Positions 6,622-6,771 of a stretch of 6,771 nt of DNA are shown in pieces. The notes below the pieces were generated by a model, which had not been told where the DNA came from, made no database searches, and saw only the letters and a list, made by a program, of their open reading frames with translations. Origin of the DNA: Massilia sp. (GTDB lineage: Bacteria; Pseudomonadota; Gammaproteobacteria; Burkholderiales; Burkholderiaceae_D); contig JAQGNM010000038.1 in NCBI GenBank assembly GCA_028291845.1, positions 1-6,771 on the forward strand. Reading direction: 5' to 3'. Position 1 is the first letter of the stretch, and the number at the start of each line of letters is the position of its first letter. Both the position numbers and the translations under genes were made by a program.

Positions 6622-6703
6622 GATATTGTCCATGGCAGCGCGTCACCGCGACACCTGCACTTCGTTATTCATGTCACTGTAACCGCTGCGTGCAAAATGC
6701 GAC

Positions 6704-6715
6704 ACTTGAACAAGT
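6704..6715. promoter_or_regulatory. Candidate operator: inverted repeat ACTTG-AA-CAAGT
   Basis: Two perfect 5-bp half-sites separated by 2 bp lie about 95 nt upstream of the binding-protein start, just upstream of the weak promoter candidate. The two-fold symmetry is what a dimeric repressor or activator would bind. No regulator gene is present to assign it to, and 5-bp arms can occur by chance. Confidence 0.25.
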
Positions 6716-6771
6716 ATCGATCGTGCAGTGCAGCGCGTCCTGAAATTCAATCGACCCTGGCCAGAAATTCG

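Larger units (their letters stand above)
6610..6771 (-). promoter_or_regulatory. Leader/promoter region of the transporter operon (promoter not pinned)
   Basis: This is noncoding as far as can be seen, upstream of the first operon gene and up to the window edge. It is less GC-rich than the genes, as expected for a promoter. A weak candidate on the minus strand is TTGCAC (plus 6689-6694), 17 nt, then ATGAAT (plus 6666-6671), but the -10 match is only 3 of 6. The start of the upstream gene is not visible. Confidence 0.35.

Noticed and set aside
6610..6633. Extended start of the binding protein at the ATG at 6633
   Set aside because: The strong Shine-Dalgarno lies inside this extension, directed at the ATG at 6609, and the extra acidic residues would spoil a normal signal-peptide N-terminus.
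6716..6723. ATCGATCG palindrome next to the inverted repeat
   Set aside because: It is short and of a kind frequent by chance; nothing links it to a known binding site.

Overview
The window comes from a GC-rich bacterial chromosome (roughly two thirds G+C by eye) with dense coding almost entirely on the minus strand. Protein style, strong GC bias, a small secreted protein of the 'post-PEP-CTERM' type and a secreted PA-domain metallopeptidase suggest a betaproteobacterium of the Burkholderiales, most likely Oxalobacteraceae (Massilia/Duganella/Janthinobacterium-like). The taxonomic call is inference from style; there is no marker gene.

Right to left (the direction of transcription), positions 6609 to 1756 hold a complete five-gene ABC importer of the hydrophobic/branched-chain amino acid (HAAT, Liv) family: a periplasmic substrate-binding protein, the ATPases LivG and LivF, and the permeases LivH and LivM. 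The genes are almost back to back: 1 nt between the binding protein and livG, an 8-nt livG/livF overlap, 13 nt between livF and livH, and 9 nt between livH and livM with the livM Shine-Dalgarno overlapping the livH stop codon. They very likely form one operon giving one stoichiometric importer. The order binding protein-G-F-H-M differs from the E. coli livKHMGF order. The ligand cannot be read from the sequence: amino acids are the family default, but relatives carry other small organic acids and amides.

After a 100-nt gap that contains an AT-rich island come two overlapping genes for exported proteins. The first is a 110-residue signal-peptide protein (1655-1323). The second starts inside its last codons (1336) and runs off the left edge. 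It encodes a secreted zinc metallopeptidase with an HEMAH-GLGF active site (residues 178-186), an inserted PA domain with a Cys pair (305/328), and a distant third histidine (430) placed 11 residues before a methionine (441) in an LMEP motif. That His-to-Met spacing matches, from memory, the leishmanolysin (M8) metzincin arrangement. This overlapping pair is the most interesting part of the window.

The right edge (6610-6771) is the leader of the transporter operon. It contains no recognisable gene and one short perfect inverted repeat that could be an operator. No RNA genes, insertion sequences, CRISPR arrays or integration signs were seen.
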